Source: Ruminococcus sp. (GTDB lineage Bacteria; Bacillota; Clostridia; Oscillospirales; Ruminococcaceae). Taken from it: a stretch of DNA of 64,000 nucleotides. Positions 63,716 through 64,000 of this stretch are shown here, piece after piece (position 1 is the first letter of the stretch; each line of letters starts with the position of its first letter). The position numbers and the translations under genes were made by a program. Under the pieces are notes generated by a model. That model was given only the letters and a program-made list of their open reading frames with translations, had not been told where the DNA came from and did no database searches. The DNA lies in NCBI GenBank assembly GCA_015066935.1, contig SVNK01000001.1, positions 152,193-216,192 of the forward strand, in the 5' to 3' direction.

Positions 63716-64000
63716 CAGCGTGTCGATAAACATATTTTTTCGGGCGAACACTACCATTGGCATACGCAAAAGGGCAAAATCAAAGATTTTGTTTTTTGCC
63801 TAAGTTCGCCCCTACATTTATAATACGTAAAATAGCCATCTGTAGGGGACGGCGCACCTAACGGGTGCCCGTACCCTCTGTCCTTCGGACATCTCCCTAC
63901 ACGGTAGGGAGTCACCCGACGTCCCGTTAATATACGGCTTTTTCTACAGTCTGAGGACGGATTATTATCCGTCCTGCATATTGTAATGAAACTGCAAACG
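63716..64000. repeat. Second mosaic of palindromic repeats with 58-bp-type passenger
   Basis: The 75-bp unit (63742-63816) is identical to 58096-58170. A GTAGGGGACGGCG...GACGTCCCG block (about 63842-63951) is the same host repeat as at 58017-58066, but here it holds an inserted hairpin passenger (63855-63917, core 63860-63914) related to those in cruciform copies B and C. GGACGGATTATTATCCGTCC closes the mosaic. Confidence 0.8.

Overview
The window looks like a chromosomal segment of a fibre-degrading, strictly anaerobic Ruminococcus-type Firmicute (R. flavefaciens / R. champanellensis / R. albus neighbourhood; species not determinable by eye). The reasons are five secreted proteins carrying very similar type I dockerins (GDANCDGKVNLADAILIMQ-type repeats), Thr/Ser linkers, an intracellular GH94 cellobiose phosphorylase, an [FeFe]-hydrogenase maturase (HydE), A+T-rich sigma-A promoters with TTGACA-17-TATAAT spacing, and strong AGGAGG ribosome sites. 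No tRNA, rRNA, CRISPR, prophage or transposase gene was seen.

Layout. 1-6.1 kb: end of a dockerin protein with duplicated binding domains, a CBM22-GH10 xylanase-dockerin, and a convergent GH74 xyloglucanase-dockerin. 6.5-15.2 kb: housekeeping genes on + (glmM, secG, rnr, a lipoprotein, a Na/Pi cotransporter, guaB). 15.3-19.3 kb: a mutarotase-like gene divergent from a highly codon-biased cellobiose phosphorylase. 19.4-29.9 kb: a long minus-strand series from a strong promoter, gltA - lipoprotein - response regulator - histidine kinase - DUF1385 - prmC - recA - recX - rimO - pgsA. 30-31.1 kb: a SpoIID-like protein on +. 31.5-49.2 kb: a minus-strand branched-chain amino-acid block (leuA behind a T-box; ilvB-ilvN-ilvC-ilvD-leuC-leuD-leuB behind a leader-peptide attenuator), running on into a DUF815 ATPase, ilvA, ridA, nadA, hydE and two paralogous U32-like cysteine proteins. 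49.3-63.5 kb: a very large N-terminal-dockerin beta-helix protein, an acyltransferase, YfhO, GNAT, PP2C, YitT, a 64-residue protein and a GH5 cellulase-dockerin.

How it works together. The secreted dockerin enzymes attack xylan (GH10), xyloglucan (GH74) and cellulose or beta-glucan (GH5), and the beta-helix protein may bind pectin. Cellobiose that is taken up is phosphorolysed by GH94, with a mutarotase-like protein encoded back to back. The ilv/leu block supplies nearly the whole Ile/Val/Leu pathway except the aminotransferase. Its two halves appear to be controlled by two different attenuation devices: a tRNA-sensing T-box for leuA and ribosome-mediated attenuation for ilvBN.

The least explained material lies between the genes. 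There are three 300-bp cruciform elements with compensatory arm changes, two of them carrying a 58-bp hairpin passenger that also sits inside an unrelated repeat. There are about nine short GGACGACC palindromes, many placed in the gaps of the ilv/leu operon. A 75-bp block occurs twice and is identical. All calls are by reading alone; no database search was run.
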